Assembly: GCA_031284585.1 (NCBI GenBank)
Contig: JAITXT010000003.1
Coordinates: 124,001 to 188,000, forward strand
Origin: Acholeplasmatales bacterium
GTDB lineage: Bacteria > Bacillota_I > Bacilli_A > Acholeplasmatales > Acholeplasmataceae
Length of the DNA: 64,000 bases
Direction of reading: 5' to 3'
Notes under the pieces: generated by a model
Seen by the model: the letters and a program-made list of their open reading frames with translations, nothing else
Database searches by the model: none
What the model was told of the DNA's origin: nothing
Shown here: positions 42,568 through 52,930 of the stretch, piece by piece
Layout of the letters: each line of letters opens with the position of its first letter
How positions within the stretch are numbered: the stretch's first letter is position 1
Translations under genes and position numbers: made by a program

Positions 42568-44619
42568 TTAAATATCTACAGTACCAAATTTAGCTCTTTC
42601 TTGAATATACTTTCTTCTTGGTTCTACATCTTCACCCATTAAATCAGAGAAAGTTCTATCAGCTAAAATTGCATCATCAATAGTAACTTTAAGAAGTATT
42701 CTTCTATCAGGATCCATTGTTGTTTCCCAAAGTTGAACAGGATCCATTTCTCCCAAACCTTTATATCTTTGAATAGAAGGTCGTCCGTTATTAGAAGAAA
42801 TAATTAAATCTTTTTCTTCATCAGAATAAGCATACTTAGAACTATTTCCAAATTGAATTTTATACAAAGGAGGTTGAGCAAAATAGATGAATCCTGACTC
42901 AATTAGACCTTTCATTCTACGATAGAAGAATGTCAATAAAAGAATTCTAATATGTGCTCCATCAACATCAGCATCCGTCATTATTACTATTTTATTGTAT
43001 CTTGCTTTCTGAATATCAAATAAAATATGTCCTATTGAATCTTCAGCAGTATCTTCAGGTCTTATATCATATCCAGTACCAATTGCTTTTATCAAAGAAA
43101 TTATTTCGTTATTTTCTAAAGCTCTACTTATTTTAACCTTTTCAACGTTAAGAACTTTACCTCTTAGGGGTAATATTGCTTGAATTTCAGAATTTCTTCC
43201 TTGTTTAGCTGAACCACCCGCACTATCTCCTTCGACAATAAATAACTCAGAAACTTCAGGATTTTTACTGCGACAATCCGCAAGTTTACTTGCAAATGAT
43301 AAATTATCTAGTGCAGATTTACGATCTACATTCCTAATTTTATCAGCAGCAATCCTATTGGCGCTTGCTTCGATTACTTTTTGAATAAGTTGAGACGCAA
43401 CTTCAGGATTTTCATCTAAGAATTTAGTGAAATTTTCTTCAAATATTGATGATACAGCTTTGAAAGCATCTACATTACCTAATTTAGTCTTTGTTTGTCC
43501 TTCAAATTGAGGTCTTGGATGTTTCATCGAAACTATCGCAAATAACCCATCTCTTGTATCTTCATATTTAAACGGTTCAATTGGCTTTTTAGTTCCTTTC
43601 TTTCCAAAAAATTCATTTTTTTCTGCGTAATCTAATAATATCTTACCAATTGCACTTTTAAAACCATCTATGTGTTTTCCACCTTCAATAGTTTTTATTC
43701 TATTTACAAAACCTAAAAAATTTTCGCTTGAATTTTTATGATAACGAGTATAACAAAACGCAATTTCAACACCTATAATATCATTATCCTTTGATTTTGC
43801 CTCTCCGTATAAATATTCTATAGGAATGATCATTCCATCATCCATTGCTTGACCTTTAACTCTTTTTTCTAAAAATTCCGCAATTCCACCTTCAGACATG
43901 TAAACATATTTGACAATAGGTTCAACTCTAGAATCAATTATTGTTATTGTCGTATGTCTATTTAAATAAGATAGTTCTTCAACTCTCTCCCTGATTATTT
44001 CAAAATCGAAAATATTTTCATTTTCATAAATTTCTTCGTCAAAAATAGTCTTATCAGGCAAAAAGGTTATACTTGTTCCTGTTTTTGAAGATACTCCAAC
44101 TTCTTTCAAACCAGAAGTAACAACCCCTCTTGAAAAAGACATCTCGTAGACTTTATTATCTCTAGATACTCTAGCTATTAATTCATCAGATAATGCGTTT
44201 ACAACTGAGGCTCCTACACCATGAAGACCACCAGCTACTTTATATGCATCATTATCAAATTTTCCACCTGCTCTTAAACTACATAAAACTGTTTCAAGAG
44301 TAGATACATGAGTTTCTTCATGTATTTCAGTGGGAATTCCTCTACCATCATCATCTACACGAATATAATTATCTTTCATTAATTCAACTGTTATATTCTT
44401 ACAATATCCAGCAAGAACTTCATCAATCGAATTATCAAGAATTTCCCAAACCAAATGATGTAAACCAGCAGAAGATGTTGAACCAATGTACATACTAGTT
44501 CTTTTTCTAACGTGTTCTATATCGTCTAGAACTTTAATTTTATCCTGTCCATATTCCTTTGACCCAGTTAAATTTGATGTTTCTTCATTCATTGAATTTA
44601 TTTTTTTTATTTCTTCCAT
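42568..44619 (-). CDS. gyrB: DNA gyrase subunit B
   Basis: 683 residues, slightly longer than usual because of an N-terminal extension of about 25 residues. ATPase subunit: [61 protein letters not shown] and [10 protein letters not shown]-terminal [16 protein letters not shown] precedes the ATG. recF lies directly upstream, the normal dnaA-dnaN-yaaA-recF-gyrB-gyrA order. Confidence 0.97.
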   Translation of the reverse strand: MEEIKKINSMNEETSNLTGSKEYGQDKIKVLDDIEHVRKRTSMYIGSTSSAGLHHLVWEILDNSIDEVLAGYCKNITVELMKDNYIRVDDDGRGIPTEIHEETHVSTLETVLCSLRAGGKFDNDAYKVAGGLHGVGASVVNALSDELIARVSRDNKVYEMSFSRGVVTSGLKEVGVSSKTGTSITFLPDKTIFDEEIYENENIFDFEIIRERVEELSYLNRHTTITIIDSRVEPIVKYVYMSEGGIAEFLEKRVKGQAMDDGMIIPIEYLYGEAKSKDNDIIGVEIAFCYTRYHKNSSENFLGFVNRIKTIEGGKHIDGFKSAIGKILLDYAEKNEFFGKKGTKKPIEPFKYEDTRDGLFAIVSMKHPRPQFEGQTKTKLGNVDAFKAVSSIFEENFTKFLDENPEVASQLIQKVIEASANRIAADKIRNVDRKSALDNLSFASKLADCRSKNPEVSELFIVEGDSAGGSAKQGRNSEIQAILPLRGKVLNVEKVKISRALENNEIISLIKAIGTGYDIRPEDTAEDSIGHILFDIQKARYNKIVIMTDADVDGAHIRILLLTFFYRRMKGLIESGFIYFAQPPLYKIQFGNSSKYAYSDEEKDLIISSNNGRPSIQRYKGLGEMDPVQLWETTMDPDRRILLKVTIDDAILADRTFSDLMGEDVEPRRKYIQERAKFGTVDI

Positions 44620-44634
44620 ATTCTTTCTCCTATT

Positions 44635-45636
44635 TTATAATTTAATCTTCTCATAATTACTGTCTTCTATATCAAACTGTCCATTCATAATAATATTATT
44701 CTCTTTTAAAGATTTTAAGACAATATTTCTTCTTTTTTCATCTAAGTCACTCATAATATCATCAGCTAATAATATTTTATTGTCATCAATAATCAACTTA
44801 AATAATGAAATTTTAAGAGCAAATAATAACATTTTTTGTTCTCCACTACTAAATACATACCTAATATCATTTTCATTTAAAGTAAATTTGAAATCATCGC
44901 GATGAGGTCCAAAATTAGTAAATCCACTTTGAACATCTTTACTTGGATCATCAACTAAATACATATTCAAAGTATTAATATCACAACTTGGGATATATAC
45001 AAGTTTAATCTTCTTCCCTTCAATTAAATACTCTTTTTCTAATAAAGTTTCAATATCTTTTAGAAACGAAATTCTTTTATCCACAATTATTTGAGCGTAT
45101 TTAAGTAATTCTTTTCCAATTACTTTCAAAGAAAAATAATCAGACTCTAAATTCAAATTTTTTAATAAATAATTTCGCTGAACTAATAATTTTTTATATA
45201 TAGATAATGTTTCTAAATACTCCCTATCGATTTGAGAAATTTCAATATTTAGAAAATCTCTTCTCTCTTTTGGTGTACCATTAATTATTAAAGAATCTTC
45301 TTTACAAAAAAGTACAGTCTTCAAGTGTCCAACAAACAAAGAAAATTTTTTTATTTCTTTGTTATCTATAAATAATCTTTTCGAATCTTTAGAGATTATA
45401 ATTTCTAATTTATTCTCACAATATATTACTATCCTGGCATAATTAGAGTTATGTTTAATTACTACTTCCAAATCACTTGTACGATTCGAATGTAATTTAG
45501 AAGCAATCGAAATAGCTTCTAAAATACTACTTTTGCCGGTTCCATTATCCCCATAAAAATAAATATTATTGGAATTGAAACTAAAAGAGACTTCATCAAA
45601 CAAACGAAAATTAATTAGTTCAATACTTTTGATCAT
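44635..45636 (-). CDS. recF: RecF recombination mediator
   Basis: 333 residues. SMC-like ATPase loading RecA at gaps with RecO/RecR. N-terminal IKSIELINFRLF, Walker A GDNGTGKSS, the ABC-type signature as FSSGEQKMLLF (a variant of the usual LSxGQQ), and Walker B LLADDIMSDLDEKR. The ATG overlaps the yaaA TGA stop (ATGA). Confidence 0.92.
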   Translation of the reverse strand: MIKSIELINFRLFDEVSFSFNSNNIYFYGDNGTGKSSILEAISIASKLHSNRTSDLEVVIKHNSNYARIVIYCENKLEIIISKDSKRLFIDNKEIKKFSLFVGHLKTVLFCKEDSLIINGTPKERRDFLNIEISQIDREYLETLSIYKKLLVQRNYLLKNLNLESDYFSLKVIGKELLKYAQIIVDKRISFLKDIETLLEKEYLIEGKKIKLVYIPSCDINTLNMYLVDDPSKDVQSGFTNFGPHRDDFKFTLNENDIRYVFSSGEQKMLLFALKISLFKLIIDDNKILLADDIMSDLDEKRRNIVLKSLKENNIIMNGQFDIEDSNYEKIKL

Positions 45637-45836
45637 TCTATTTCAATAATTTTTTTATCTACTTTAACAATAAATCCAGGATATATTTTACGACCTCTTT
45701 CCTTGCAAATTATATCATTAACCAAAATTGAATTTTTTATAATAAATTGTTTAGCGTAACCTCCAGTTTCGATAATAGCTGTCGCTTTCAAAAGTGAACC
45801 CAAAGTTATATATTCAGCATTTAATTTAAACTTCAT
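45633..45836 (-). CDS. yaaA: S4-domain RNA-binding protein YaaA/RlbA
   Basis: 67 residues, standard size. Small S4-like protein always found between dnaN and recF in Firmicutes: EYITLGSLLKATAIIETGGYAKQFI and NDIICKERGRKIYPG. RBS GGAGG. The 173-base gap to dnaN (45837-46009) contains A/T runs with several TATAAT-like sequences on the minus strand that could form its promoter, but no gene. Confidence 0.92.
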   Translation of the reverse strand: MKFKLNAEYITLGSLLKATAIIETGGYAKQFIIKNSILVNDIICKERGRKIYPGFIVKVDKKIIEIE

Positions 45837-46009
45837 TTAAATCCTCCTATATATAATTATATTATATATATATAATAAATGCTAAAAAATAGGCAAATAC
45901 AATAAATAAACACAATTATAGTCTTTTTTGTTTTTTCCTGCTTTTTATTTTAAATTTAGATATTTTATGCCTTATTGTAAATTAGTAACTAATAATTAAA
46001 TTATTTAAA

Positions 46010-47167
46010 TTAATAACTAAATCTAGTTGGAAGTAATAAGAAAATCAAAGTATCATTATCAACTTCTTTAATTATAAATGCACTTTGTTCTCCTCTGAAG
46101 TAAAGAGTAACTTCAGATTTTTCTAATATTTTTAGAACATCACTAACATTTTTAGATGGAACATAGATTGAAAGTCTCTGTCCCACTGGATCACTCACTG
46201 GAGTAATTGAAGTGTCAGAAGCACCAATCTCATTATTGTTAGAACTTATAGTAACTATTTGATTTTCCAAATAATTAATTTGAATTAGATTAGTTCCGCT
46301 TTTATCATCCTTAGATGCAACCATTGAAGCTAATCTTATTGCATTTAATAAATCAAAACGATTTAAAGTCAAAACTAATGAAAAATCAGTATAGGAAAGT
46401 GTTCTTTCCAAATCAGGAAATGAACCTTCTAATAATCTTGATTGAAAATTTATATTATCAATTACAAATAAAATTCGATTTGAAGAAATAAAAAATTGAA
46501 CATCACTTATTTTATTATTTTTAAAATCATCAGATTTCATTTCTAAAATCTTTAGTAGTTCATCTAATATTTTTCCAGGAATTATAATATTAAATTCACT
46601 TAATTTTTGTTTCAAGGTAACTGTTTTTCTTGATAATCTTATAGAATCAGTAGATGTACAAATTAATTTATTATCTGAAGAAACAAAATTAACACCAGTT
46701 ATACTTGGTCTTTTATCGTTAGTAGCTACAGAAAAAGAAGTTTCTTTTATAATTTGTTTAAGTAAATTTATGGAAATTACATTTGGTTTATCGCGTTCGA
46801 TAAATTCAACATTTGGATAATCTAGGATACTAGACATATTTAAACTAAACTCACTATAACTAGAATTAATTACTACTCTATTATCTTCTACGATAGAAAG
46901 TTCTATTATTTTGCAATCAAGTTCTCTTAAAATGTCAATTATTTTACTAGAAACAACAAAGTTACCTGGTTCAATAATTTTCAAGTCTTTTGAAGTTAAA
47001 AGGTATTCAATAGCAATATTATTACCACTAGATGTTAATTTAATTGAAGTTTCAAACATTTCAAATTTTATATTATTTAAAATAGGAGCATTTGTTTTTA
47101 TAGGTAGTCCTTTTTGAACTATTAGTAGTGCTTCTACCAAAGATTTTTTATCGATTGAAATTTTCAT
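46010..47167 (-). CDS. dnaN: DNA polymerase III beta subunit (sliding clamp)
   Basis: 385 residues with the three-fold clamp domain plan. Seen: LVEALLIVQKGLPIKTNAPILNNI, SVATNDKRPSITGVNF, TSTDSIRLSRK and the C-terminal LLPTRFSY, which corresponds to the usual LPMR end forming the peptide-binding pocket. RBS AAGGAG. Separated from dnaA by 158 bases that carry one perfect DnaA box. Confidence 0.96.
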   Translation of the reverse strand: MKISIDKKSLVEALLIVQKGLPIKTNAPILNNIKFEMFETSIKLTSSGNNIAIEYLLTSKDLKIIEPGNFVVSSKIIDILRELDCKIIELSIVEDNRVVINSSYSEFSLNMSSILDYPNVEFIERDKPNVISINLLKQIIKETSFSVATNDKRPSITGVNFVSSDNKLICTSTDSIRLSRKTVTLKQKLSEFNIIIPGKILDELLKILEMKSDDFKNNKISDVQFFISSNRILFVIDNINFQSRLLEGSFPDLERTLSYTDFSLVLTLNRFDLLNAIRLASMVASKDDKSGTNLIQINYLENQIVTISSNNNEIGASDTSITPVSDPVGQRLSIYVPSKNVSDVLKILEKSEVTLYFRGEQSAFIIKEVDNDTLIFLLLPTRFSY

Positions 47168-47218
47168 TAATTTTTCTCCTTTTTTCTTTTTTAAAGACTT
47201 ATTATAATTATTAGATGA

Positions 47219-47227
47219 TGTGGATAA
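47219..47227 (-). promoter_or_regulatory. DnaA box in the dnaA-dnaN gap
   Basis: TGTGGATAA, a perfect reverse complement of the consensus TTATCCACA. Many Firmicutes origins have a second box cluster between dnaA and dnaN; here only this one exact box was found. Confidence 0.7.
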
Positions 47228-47325
47228 GTGGACAACTACAATAAATCTCTTTATAATCAGTTAAATTATACCATTTTATTCAAAATTTACCATTTTATTG
47301 TCTTTTTTAATGTTGAAAACTATTT

Positions 47326-48693
47326 TTAATAATAGGCTGATATCTTCGCCAAAATAGTTGAAACAGCAATTCTTGTGTCTTCATATTGTTTATATTCGAA
47401 GGCTATCTTTTCAATTGCACTTTTTACAGTGGTGTGATCTTTTCCTAAAAATATATTTCCAATTTGATTTAAAGTAAGATTATACTTAGTTTTAATAATA
47501 TACATTGCAATATGTCTTGCTACAACGTATTCTTTATTTCTCTTAGTTCCAAGTATTTCTTCTACTCCAATATGATAATAATCAGCTACAACGGACAAAA
47601 CCCTATCATAATTATTCTCATTAAGAGTGTCAGTTATTTTTTTACTTGAGAGTTGTGGAGATAAAATTTCAGTTGCATTTTCTAGGTTTATTGAAAGATT
47701 CAGTAAATTACAACGTTGAATTACATTTCTAAGGGATCCTTCAAGTTCTCTAATATTTGAGTGAAAGTTCTTTGCTAAAAAAGTAATTACATCATCTGAT
47801 ACTTCTACATCTTCGTAATCACTTTTAATTTTTTTCCTTAAAATATTGATACGAAGTTCTAAATCTGGGGAACCAATTTCTATGATCATTCCTTGGGATA
47901 AGCGTGATTGCAATCTCTCCATAAGACCTTTTATCTTTTTAGTAGGACAATCAGAGGTGATAACAATTTGTTTATTATTTGAATAGAGATGTTCGTAAAT
48001 TAGAAGAAATTCTTTTTGAGTTCTTTCAGCACCAGAGATTAATTGAATATCATCTACCAAAAGGCAATCACATTCTAAATATTCGTTTAGAAATACATCG
48101 TTGTTATTATTTGTGATTGATTTAGTAAAATCTTTTAAAAAGGTACTTGAATTAACGTATTTAACTTTTGATTTACCATCTTTATCTAAAACATAATTAC
48201 CAATTGCATGCATCAAGTGGGTTTTACCAAGACCTGTTTCTCCAAAAATATATAGAGGATTTGCAAAAGTTCCTAATTGATCCGCAACTTTGCTTGAAAT
48301 CATAAATGCATGATTATTTGTTTTACCAACTACAAAATTTGAAAAAGTAAAATCAGCTTTGACATCGTGACGATATTTATTAAAGATAAAATCATTCTTT
48401 TTTTCAGGTGACTTTTCTTTCTTAATTTCGACAATTAAAGGATCATCTTCGGTAACAAATTTAAATCTTATTGGAATTTCTGAATATTTCTTTGCTAAAA
48501 TGTCTATTTGTGGAAGATATAGTTTGTTAATTTTCTTCTGGATAAAACTAGTAGCAACCTTAATAATAGCATTATCGTTTTGATAGAAGTCAATAGCATG
48601 AATTTTGTCGAATGTAGAATTAAAATCATCTTCAGTCATAATAAGTTTTAAATCTTTTTTTATTTGATTCCATAATACATCAAGTTCTACCAT
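47326..48693 (-). CDS. dnaA: Chromosomal replication initiator DnaA
   Basis: 455 residues. Domain I about 1-85, a short linker, AAA+ domain III with Walker A GETGLGKTHLMHAIG and Walker B CDCLLVDDIQLI, and domain IV with the DnaA signature GKDHTTVKSAI near the end. RBS GAAGGGAG. An extended -10 TGCTATAAT lies just upstream on the minus strand (48728-48720). It heads the leftward dnaA-dnaN-yaaA-recF-gyrB-gyrA group. Confidence 0.97.
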   Translation of the reverse strand: MVELDVLWNQIKKDLKLIMTEDDFNSTFDKIHAIDFYQNDNAIIKVATSFIQKKINKLYLPQIDILAKKYSEIPIRFKFVTEDDPLIVEIKKEKSPEKKNDFIFNKYRHDVKADFTFSNFVVGKTNNHAFMISSKVADQLGTFANPLYIFGETGLGKTHLMHAIGNYVLDKDGKSKVKYVNSSTFLKDFTKSITNNNNDVFLNEYLECDCLLVDDIQLISGAERTQKEFLLIYEHLYSNNKQIVITSDCPTKKIKGLMERLQSRLSQGMIIEIGSPDLELRINILRKKIKSDYEDVEVSDDVITFLAKNFHSNIRELEGSLRNVIQRCNLLNLSINLENATEILSPQLSSKKITDTLNENNYDRVLSVVADYYHIGVEEILGTKRNKEYVVARHIAMYIIKTKYNLTLNQIGNIFLGKDHTTVKSAIEKIAFEYKQYEDTRIAVSTILAKISAYY

Positions 48694-48870
48694 AAAATAC
48701 TCCCTTCAATTATTACTAAATTATAGCAATTTTAAAATATAATAGCCATAAATAAACTTTCTGAAATATCCCCTATAATTGTGGGAAACTTTTCAAAAGA
48801 TTTACTTTTTATATATAATTTTTGCTATTAACAAGTGAGAAAAACAAGGTGGTTAAGTGGTTTTTTGGAC

Positions 48871-48879
48871 TTATCCACA
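48871..48879 (+). promoter_or_regulatory. DnaA box
   Basis: Perfect TTATCCACA, 18 bases from an inverted perfect box at 48898. Confidence 0.85.
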
Positions 48880-48897
48880 TGATTTGCTAATATTAAA

Positions 48898-48906
48898 TGT
48901 GGATAA
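48898..48906 (-). promoter_or_regulatory. DnaA box
   Basis: TGTGGATAA, perfect box on the minus strand, convergent with the one at 48871. Confidence 0.85.
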
Positions 48907-49186
48907 GTATTAAACAGCAATTTAAGCATTTTGCTACTATTATTATATTTAGGTTTAATACGCGACTTTAATGTGTTTTGAGATTAAGATTTAAATAAAA
49001 AATAATTTTTTTTCAAAAAAAATATATTAATTTAAAATTTGGATACTTTTTTCGAAATTATGTATTAATTGACATTATATTCACTTTTTATTTTAGTATT
49101 CTTAATTCCAATTAATTTCCTGAAAAATGTTATTATGCACCATTTATTACCTTTTTTCAAGCAAATAAGAAATTTTTAGAGTTTTT

Positions 49187-49216
49187 TTGAGATTTTTTGC
49201 TATTTTATTTTATAAT
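49187..49216 (+). promoter_or_regulatory. serS promoter
   Basis: -35 TTGAGA (49187-49192), 18-base spacer, -10 TATAAT (49211-49216), about 25 bases before the serS ATG. Confidence 0.65.
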
Positions 49217-49240
49217 ATATTATGTAAAGAGGTATTAATT

Positions 49241-50524
49241 ATGTTAGACTTGAAGTTTGTAATAGAAAATTTAGAGGAAGTAAAGAAAAAATTATCTTCA
49301 AGAAATGGTGAATTTTCTTATCTAGATGATTTAGTTAGTTTATCTGCAGAGAGAAAGGAAGTAATTTTTGAAACAGAGACCAAAAAAGCACAAAAAAACG
49401 ATGTCTCTAAACAAATTGGAATTAATATTAAGAAAGGAGTTTCATCCGATGAACTAATTTTTTCTTCTCAGTCATTAAGTGATAGTATTAAATTATTAGA
49501 TTCTAAATTGTTAGAAATTGAACAAGCTATTAAAAAGATACTTGAAACTATTCCAAATATTCCTGATTCATCTATACCAATTGGAATAGATAGTAATTAT
49601 AACAGAGAGGAAAGAAAATATCTTGAACCTAAGAAATTCTCTTTCCCAATAAAAGATCATACGGAATTAGGTGAGAAGCTTGGCATTTTAGATTTTGAGC
49701 GGGCAGCAAAAATTACAGGAGCAAGATTTGTTGTTGATAAAGGCCTTGGTGCTAGATTAGAGAGATCGCTTATTCAATTTATGATGGACCTACATTCTAA
49801 CGAATTCGGCTTTACAGAGATAATACCACCATATATTATTAATGGAGATTCACTTTATGGAACTGGACAATTCCCTAAATTTAAAGATGATGTATATAAA
49901 CTTTCTGGAGGAGATGATAATTTTGATTTATATTTGAATCCTACTGCCGAAGTTCCAACGATTAATCTTTATAGAGATGAAATTATTCCATTTGAAAATT
50001 TGCCTATAAAACATGTAGCTTATACAGCCGCATTTAGAGTTGAAGCAGGATCAGCTGGAAGAGATACTAGAGGAATACTAAGGCAACATCAATTCAACAA
50101 AGTAGAGTTAATCAAATTAACTACACCAGAGTCATCGTACACTGAGTTAGAACATATGCTCTCTTGCAGTGAGGAAGTTCTAAAAAGGCTCAATCTTCCA
50201 TATAGAGTAGTTACTCTTTGCACAGGAGATCTTGGATTCGCAGCAGCTAAAACCTACGACATTGAAGTTTGGATTCCTTCGCAAAATACTTACCGTGAAA
50301 TTGGATCTATTTCAAATGATGTTGATTTTCAAGCAAGACGTGCGAATATTAGATTTAAAAGAACTAAAGATGCAAAAACAGAATATGTTCACACATTAAA
50401 TGGCAGTGGACTTGCTGTTGGACGTACAATGATTGCTATTATTGAAAATTATCAGAATGAAGATGGTTCGATCACGATACCAGATGTACTTGTACCATAT
50501 ATGAAAGTTAATAAAATTTGTTAA
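49241..50524 (+). CDS. serS: Seryl-tRNA synthetase
   Basis: 427 residues from the ATG at 49241 (MLDLKFVIENLEEVK), with AGAGG 8 bases upstream; a longer reading from 49187 would overlap the promoter. N-terminal coiled-coil arm (about 30-105) that contacts the long variable arm of tRNA-Ser, then the class II core with motif 2 FRVEAGSAGRDTRGILRQHQFNKVE and motif 3 NGSGLAVGRTMIAI. serS next to dnaA is common in Firmicutes. It is followed by a two-component pair after 13 bases. Confidence 0.96.
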   Translation: MLDLKFVIENLEEVKKKLSSRNGEFSYLDDLVSLSAERKEVIFETETKKAQKNDVSKQIGINIKKGVSSDELIFSSQSLSDSIKLLDSKLLEIEQAIKKILETIPNIPDSSIPIGIDSNYNREERKYLEPKKFSFPIKDHTELGEKLGILDFERAAKITGARFVVDKGLGARLERSLIQFMMDLHSNEFGFTEIIPPYIINGDSLYGTGQFPKFKDDVYKLSGGDDNFDLYLNPTAEVPTINLYRDEIIPFENLPIKHVAYTAAFRVEAGSAGRDTRGILRQHQFNKVELIKLTTPESSYTELEHMLSCSEEVLKRLNLPYRVVTLCTGDLGFAAAKTYDIEVWIPSQNTYREIGSISNDVDFQARRANIRFKRTKDAKTEYVHTLNGSGLAVGRTMIAIIENYQNEDGSITIPDVLVPYMKVNKIC

Positions 50525-50537
50525 AGGAGGTTTAAAA

Positions 50538-51200
50538 ATGAATCAAGTTATTTATTACGTTGAAGATGAAGAAGATTTAAGAAATATTATTGAAAAATAT
50601 TTAATCAAAGAAGGGTATAGAGTTAAAACCTTTTCTAATGGTGAGGAAGCAATTAGTCATTTAGATGATACTGTTGATTTATGGCTATTAGATATTATGT
50701 TACCAGGGGATGTTTCTGGTTACGAAATAATTCAAAAATTAAAAGAGAAAGAAAGTAAAGCCTCAGTAATTTTTACTAGTGCTAGAGATCAAGCTCTTGA
50801 TAAAATTGTTGGATTAGAATACGGTGCAGATGATTATATTGCTAAACCAGTAACTCCTAAGGAATTACTTTTAAGAGTTAAGTCTGTTTTAAGAAGAAAT
50901 GATAATACAAAAACTGATATCATGAACTATGTGGGATATTCGATTAATTTTGCAACCAGAGAAGTAAAAGATGCAGAAAGTAAAATAATTGAATTGACAA
51001 ATAAAGAGTATGAGATGCTAATATTTTTCCTTAAAAATAGAAATGTCCAAATATCAAGAGAAAAAATTCTTAAGACAATTTGGGGAGACAATTATGATGG
51101 TTCTGAAAGAGTTGTAGATGATTTATTAAGAAGGTTACGTAATAAAATGCCTAACATAAATATAGTTACTATTTATGGATATGGTTACACAATTTCTTAA
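50538..51200 (+). CDS. OmpR-family response regulator
   Basis: 220 residues. Receiver domain 1-120 with the acidic pocket EDEED (9-13), phosphoacceptor Asp52 in LLDIMLPG and Lys in YIAKPVTPKE; C-terminal winged-helix DNA-binding domain (about 130-218) ending RLRNKMPNINIVTIYGYGYT. RBS AAAGGAGG. Cotranscribed with serS (13 bases) and the following kinase (10 bases). Target genes are unknown. Confidence 0.93.
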   Translation: MNQVIYYVEDEEDLRNIIEKYLIKEGYRVKTFSNGEEAISHLDDTVDLWLLDIMLPGDVSGYEIIQKLKEKESKASVIFTSARDQALDKIVGLEYGADDYIAKPVTPKELLLRVKSVLRRNDNTKTDIMNYVGYSINFATREVKDAESKIIELTNKEYEMLIFFLKNRNVQISREKILKTIWGDNYDGSERVVDDLLRRLRNKMPNINIVTIYGYGYTIS

Positions 51201-51209
51201 AAATTATTC

Positions 51210-52499
51210 ATGCAAAGCTTCAAATTAACTACTCAATTTAATTTGCTATTTATTATAGTTATTCTTTTTACTAGTTTTATTTTTACGTTTGTTTTAGATA
51301 AAGTTTTGTTAACGTATAGGGAAAGATTAATTGATGTTGCGTTAACTTCTTATGTTAATACTGTTCCTAATTATGAACATAAAGAAGATTGGGAGCGAAT
51401 TCCTAAAAGCGATAGTTTTGGATATTTTATTTATGATAATGATCTTAATATAATATTTGAAACTGATTCAGAAGATTTTATTGATACAATTGGTCTTTTA
51501 GATATTAATAAACTAGTTATTGAAAAAAAGGATTCCTTCATTTCGGTTAAAAAAGGAGCATCTACGTATTACATGAGATCAATTAAATCCTCGGATGATC
51601 AAGTTACATATGTGATATTTACTGATAATAGTTATTTAAATGAGAGAGGAAGAACATTTACATGGGCGATTCAGCTAAGCTTCGTGGCTTTAATTTTGCT
51701 TGGAAATGTTTTTGTGTTATTTTGGAGTTATTTAACTGTTGAAAGAATAAAAAAATTAACTATTCAAATAGTTGAAATGAAACAATCGAATTACAAAAAA
51801 AGTTTAGTTTTCACAGGAGCTGATGAGTTATCTAATCTTATTAGAACAATTGAGAATATGAGACAAGAAATTGAAAAAAGCAATCGAGAAAAAGAAGAGA
51901 TGCTTCAAAACATTTCTCATGATTTGAAAACTCCTATTTCAGTTATTAAGTCTTATGCTGAAGCCATTCAAGATGGAGTAGAAGGTATGGAAGCTTTCTC
52001 AAAAATAACAACAGCAGCTGATAATTTACAAATTAAAGTTAAGCAATTAATTGAATATACTAAACTAGAACATTTTGTTGATATAAAAGAGTTTGAAAAT
52101 GTTAATATTTCTGAAGTATTGATAAATGTCATAAATAATCAAAAATTTCAAAGAAAAATTAAAATAAGTACTGATCTAGATGATTCAACTTATTTTGGTA
52201 TTAAAGATAATTTCGAAATTGTATTCAATAATATTATTGATAATGCTTTAAGATATTCGAAAAGTAAAATTGAAATTTCGTTAAAAAATAAAGTTTTAAC
52301 GTTCTATAATGATGGGGAAAAAATTAGTAATAATATGATAGATTTCCTTTTTCAACCTTATGCCAAAGGCAATAAAGGTCAATTTGGATTAGGACTTGCC
52401 ATTGTTCATAGAACATTACAACATTTTAATTTGTCTATTACCGCTAAAAATGGCGTAGGGAAAGACGGCGGTGTAACTTTTACAATTAAACCGTATTAA
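51210..52499 (+). CDS. Sensor histidine kinase
   Basis: 429 residues. Helices at about 10-32 and 152-174 enclose an extracytoplasmic sensor of about 115 residues; then HAMP (175-225), HisKA with His237 in NISHDLKTPISVIKSYAEAI, and HATPase with NNIIDNALRYS and GLGLAIV. It pairs with the upstream OmpR-type regulator. No ribosome site is obvious, so translation is probably coupled. Its stop is only three bases from the converging HIT gene, leaving no room for a terminator. Confidence 0.93.
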   Translation: MQSFKLTTQFNLLFIIVILFTSFIFTFVLDKVLLTYRERLIDVALTSYVNTVPNYEHKEDWERIPKSDSFGYFIYDNDLNIIFETDSEDFIDTIGLLDINKLVIEKKDSFISVKKGASTYYMRSIKSSDDQVTYVIFTDNSYLNERGRTFTWAIQLSFVALILLGNVFVLFWSYLTVERIKKLTIQIVEMKQSNYKKSLVFTGADELSNLIRTIENMRQEIEKSNREKEEMLQNISHDLKTPISVIKSYAEAIQDGVEGMEAFSKITTAADNLQIKVKQLIEYTKLEHFVDIKEFENVNISEVLINVINNQKFQRKIKISTDLDDSTYFGIKDNFEIVFNNIIDNALRYSKSKIEISLKNKVLTFYNDGEKISNNMIDFLFQPYAKGNKGQFGLGLAIVHRTLQHFNLSITAKNGVGKDGGVTFTIKPY

Positions 52500-52502
52500 T
52501 AT

Positions 52503-52913
52503 TTATTCTATATTTTTTTGAATTTCTTTTTGAATTTTTATAAATTCAGTTTCACTCAATTTATTAGTTGGAAAAGAAAAACTAATATTATCATTTTCAT
52601 ATCTTGGAATCAAATGTAAATGAAAGTGAAATACTGTTTGACCAGCACTTAATTTATTATTGTTAAGAATATTTAAACCAGTAGGTTTTAAACTTAAAAA
52701 AATTGATTTTGCTATTTTGGTAGCTACCATAAATAATTCAGATGCAACTTCTTCAGGAAGTTCAGTTATATCTTTATAGCATTTTTTGGGAATAACTAAA
52801 GTATGACCAATTGATATTTGGGAGATATCTAAAAAAGAGATTATATTATCTGTTTCATAAATTACATAAGAACTTATTTCCTTGTTTGCTATTTTTTCAA
52901 AAATTGTAGACAT
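52503..52913 (-). CDS. HIT-family nucleotide hydrolase/transferase
   Basis: 136 residues from the ATG at 52913 (MSTIFEKIANKEI), which has AAGAGG 6 bases upstream; a longer reading to 52943 would run into asnS. FEKIANKEISSYVIYET and LVIPKKC are typical of Hit/HinT proteins, and the histidine triad is HFHLHLIPR. Likely a cytosolic AMP-lysine or dinucleotide hydrolase. Seventeen bases downstream of asnS in the same orientation. Confidence 0.92.
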   Translation of the reverse strand: MSTIFEKIANKEISSYVIYETDNIISFLDISQISIGHTLVIPKKCYKDITELPEEVASELFMVATKIAKSIFLSLKPTGLNILNNNKLSAGQTVFHFHLHLIPRYENDNISFSFPTNKLSETEFIKIQKEIQKNIE

Positions 52914-52930
52914 TTTTTCCTCTTTTGCAA

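Larger units (their letters stand above)
48694..49186. other. Chromosomal origin of replication region (oriC)
   Basis: The roughly 500 bases between dnaA and serS hold no gene. They contain two perfect convergent DnaA boxes (48871-48879 and 48898-48906), a weaker box TGTGGGAAA at 48780-48788, and to the right a very AT-rich stretch (about 48980-49080) with long A and T runs suitable as the unwinding element. Position beside dnaA and box content match Firmicutes origins. No further perfect boxes were found, so the origin would be small. Confidence 0.8.

Noticed and set aside
40041-44619. Topoisomerase IV (parC/parE) for the pair after recF
   Set aside because: The GyrA-box (QKRGGRG) and the dnaA-dnaN-yaaA-recF order point to gyrase.
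45966-45980. ATGCCTTATT after dnaN as a fifth repeat copy
   Set aside because: It matches only part of the kinase terminator next to copy 4 and has no core 24 bases on.
48780-48788. Additional DnaA box TGTGGGAAA
   Set aside because: Two mismatches to the consensus; listed only as a weak site, not as a separate feature.
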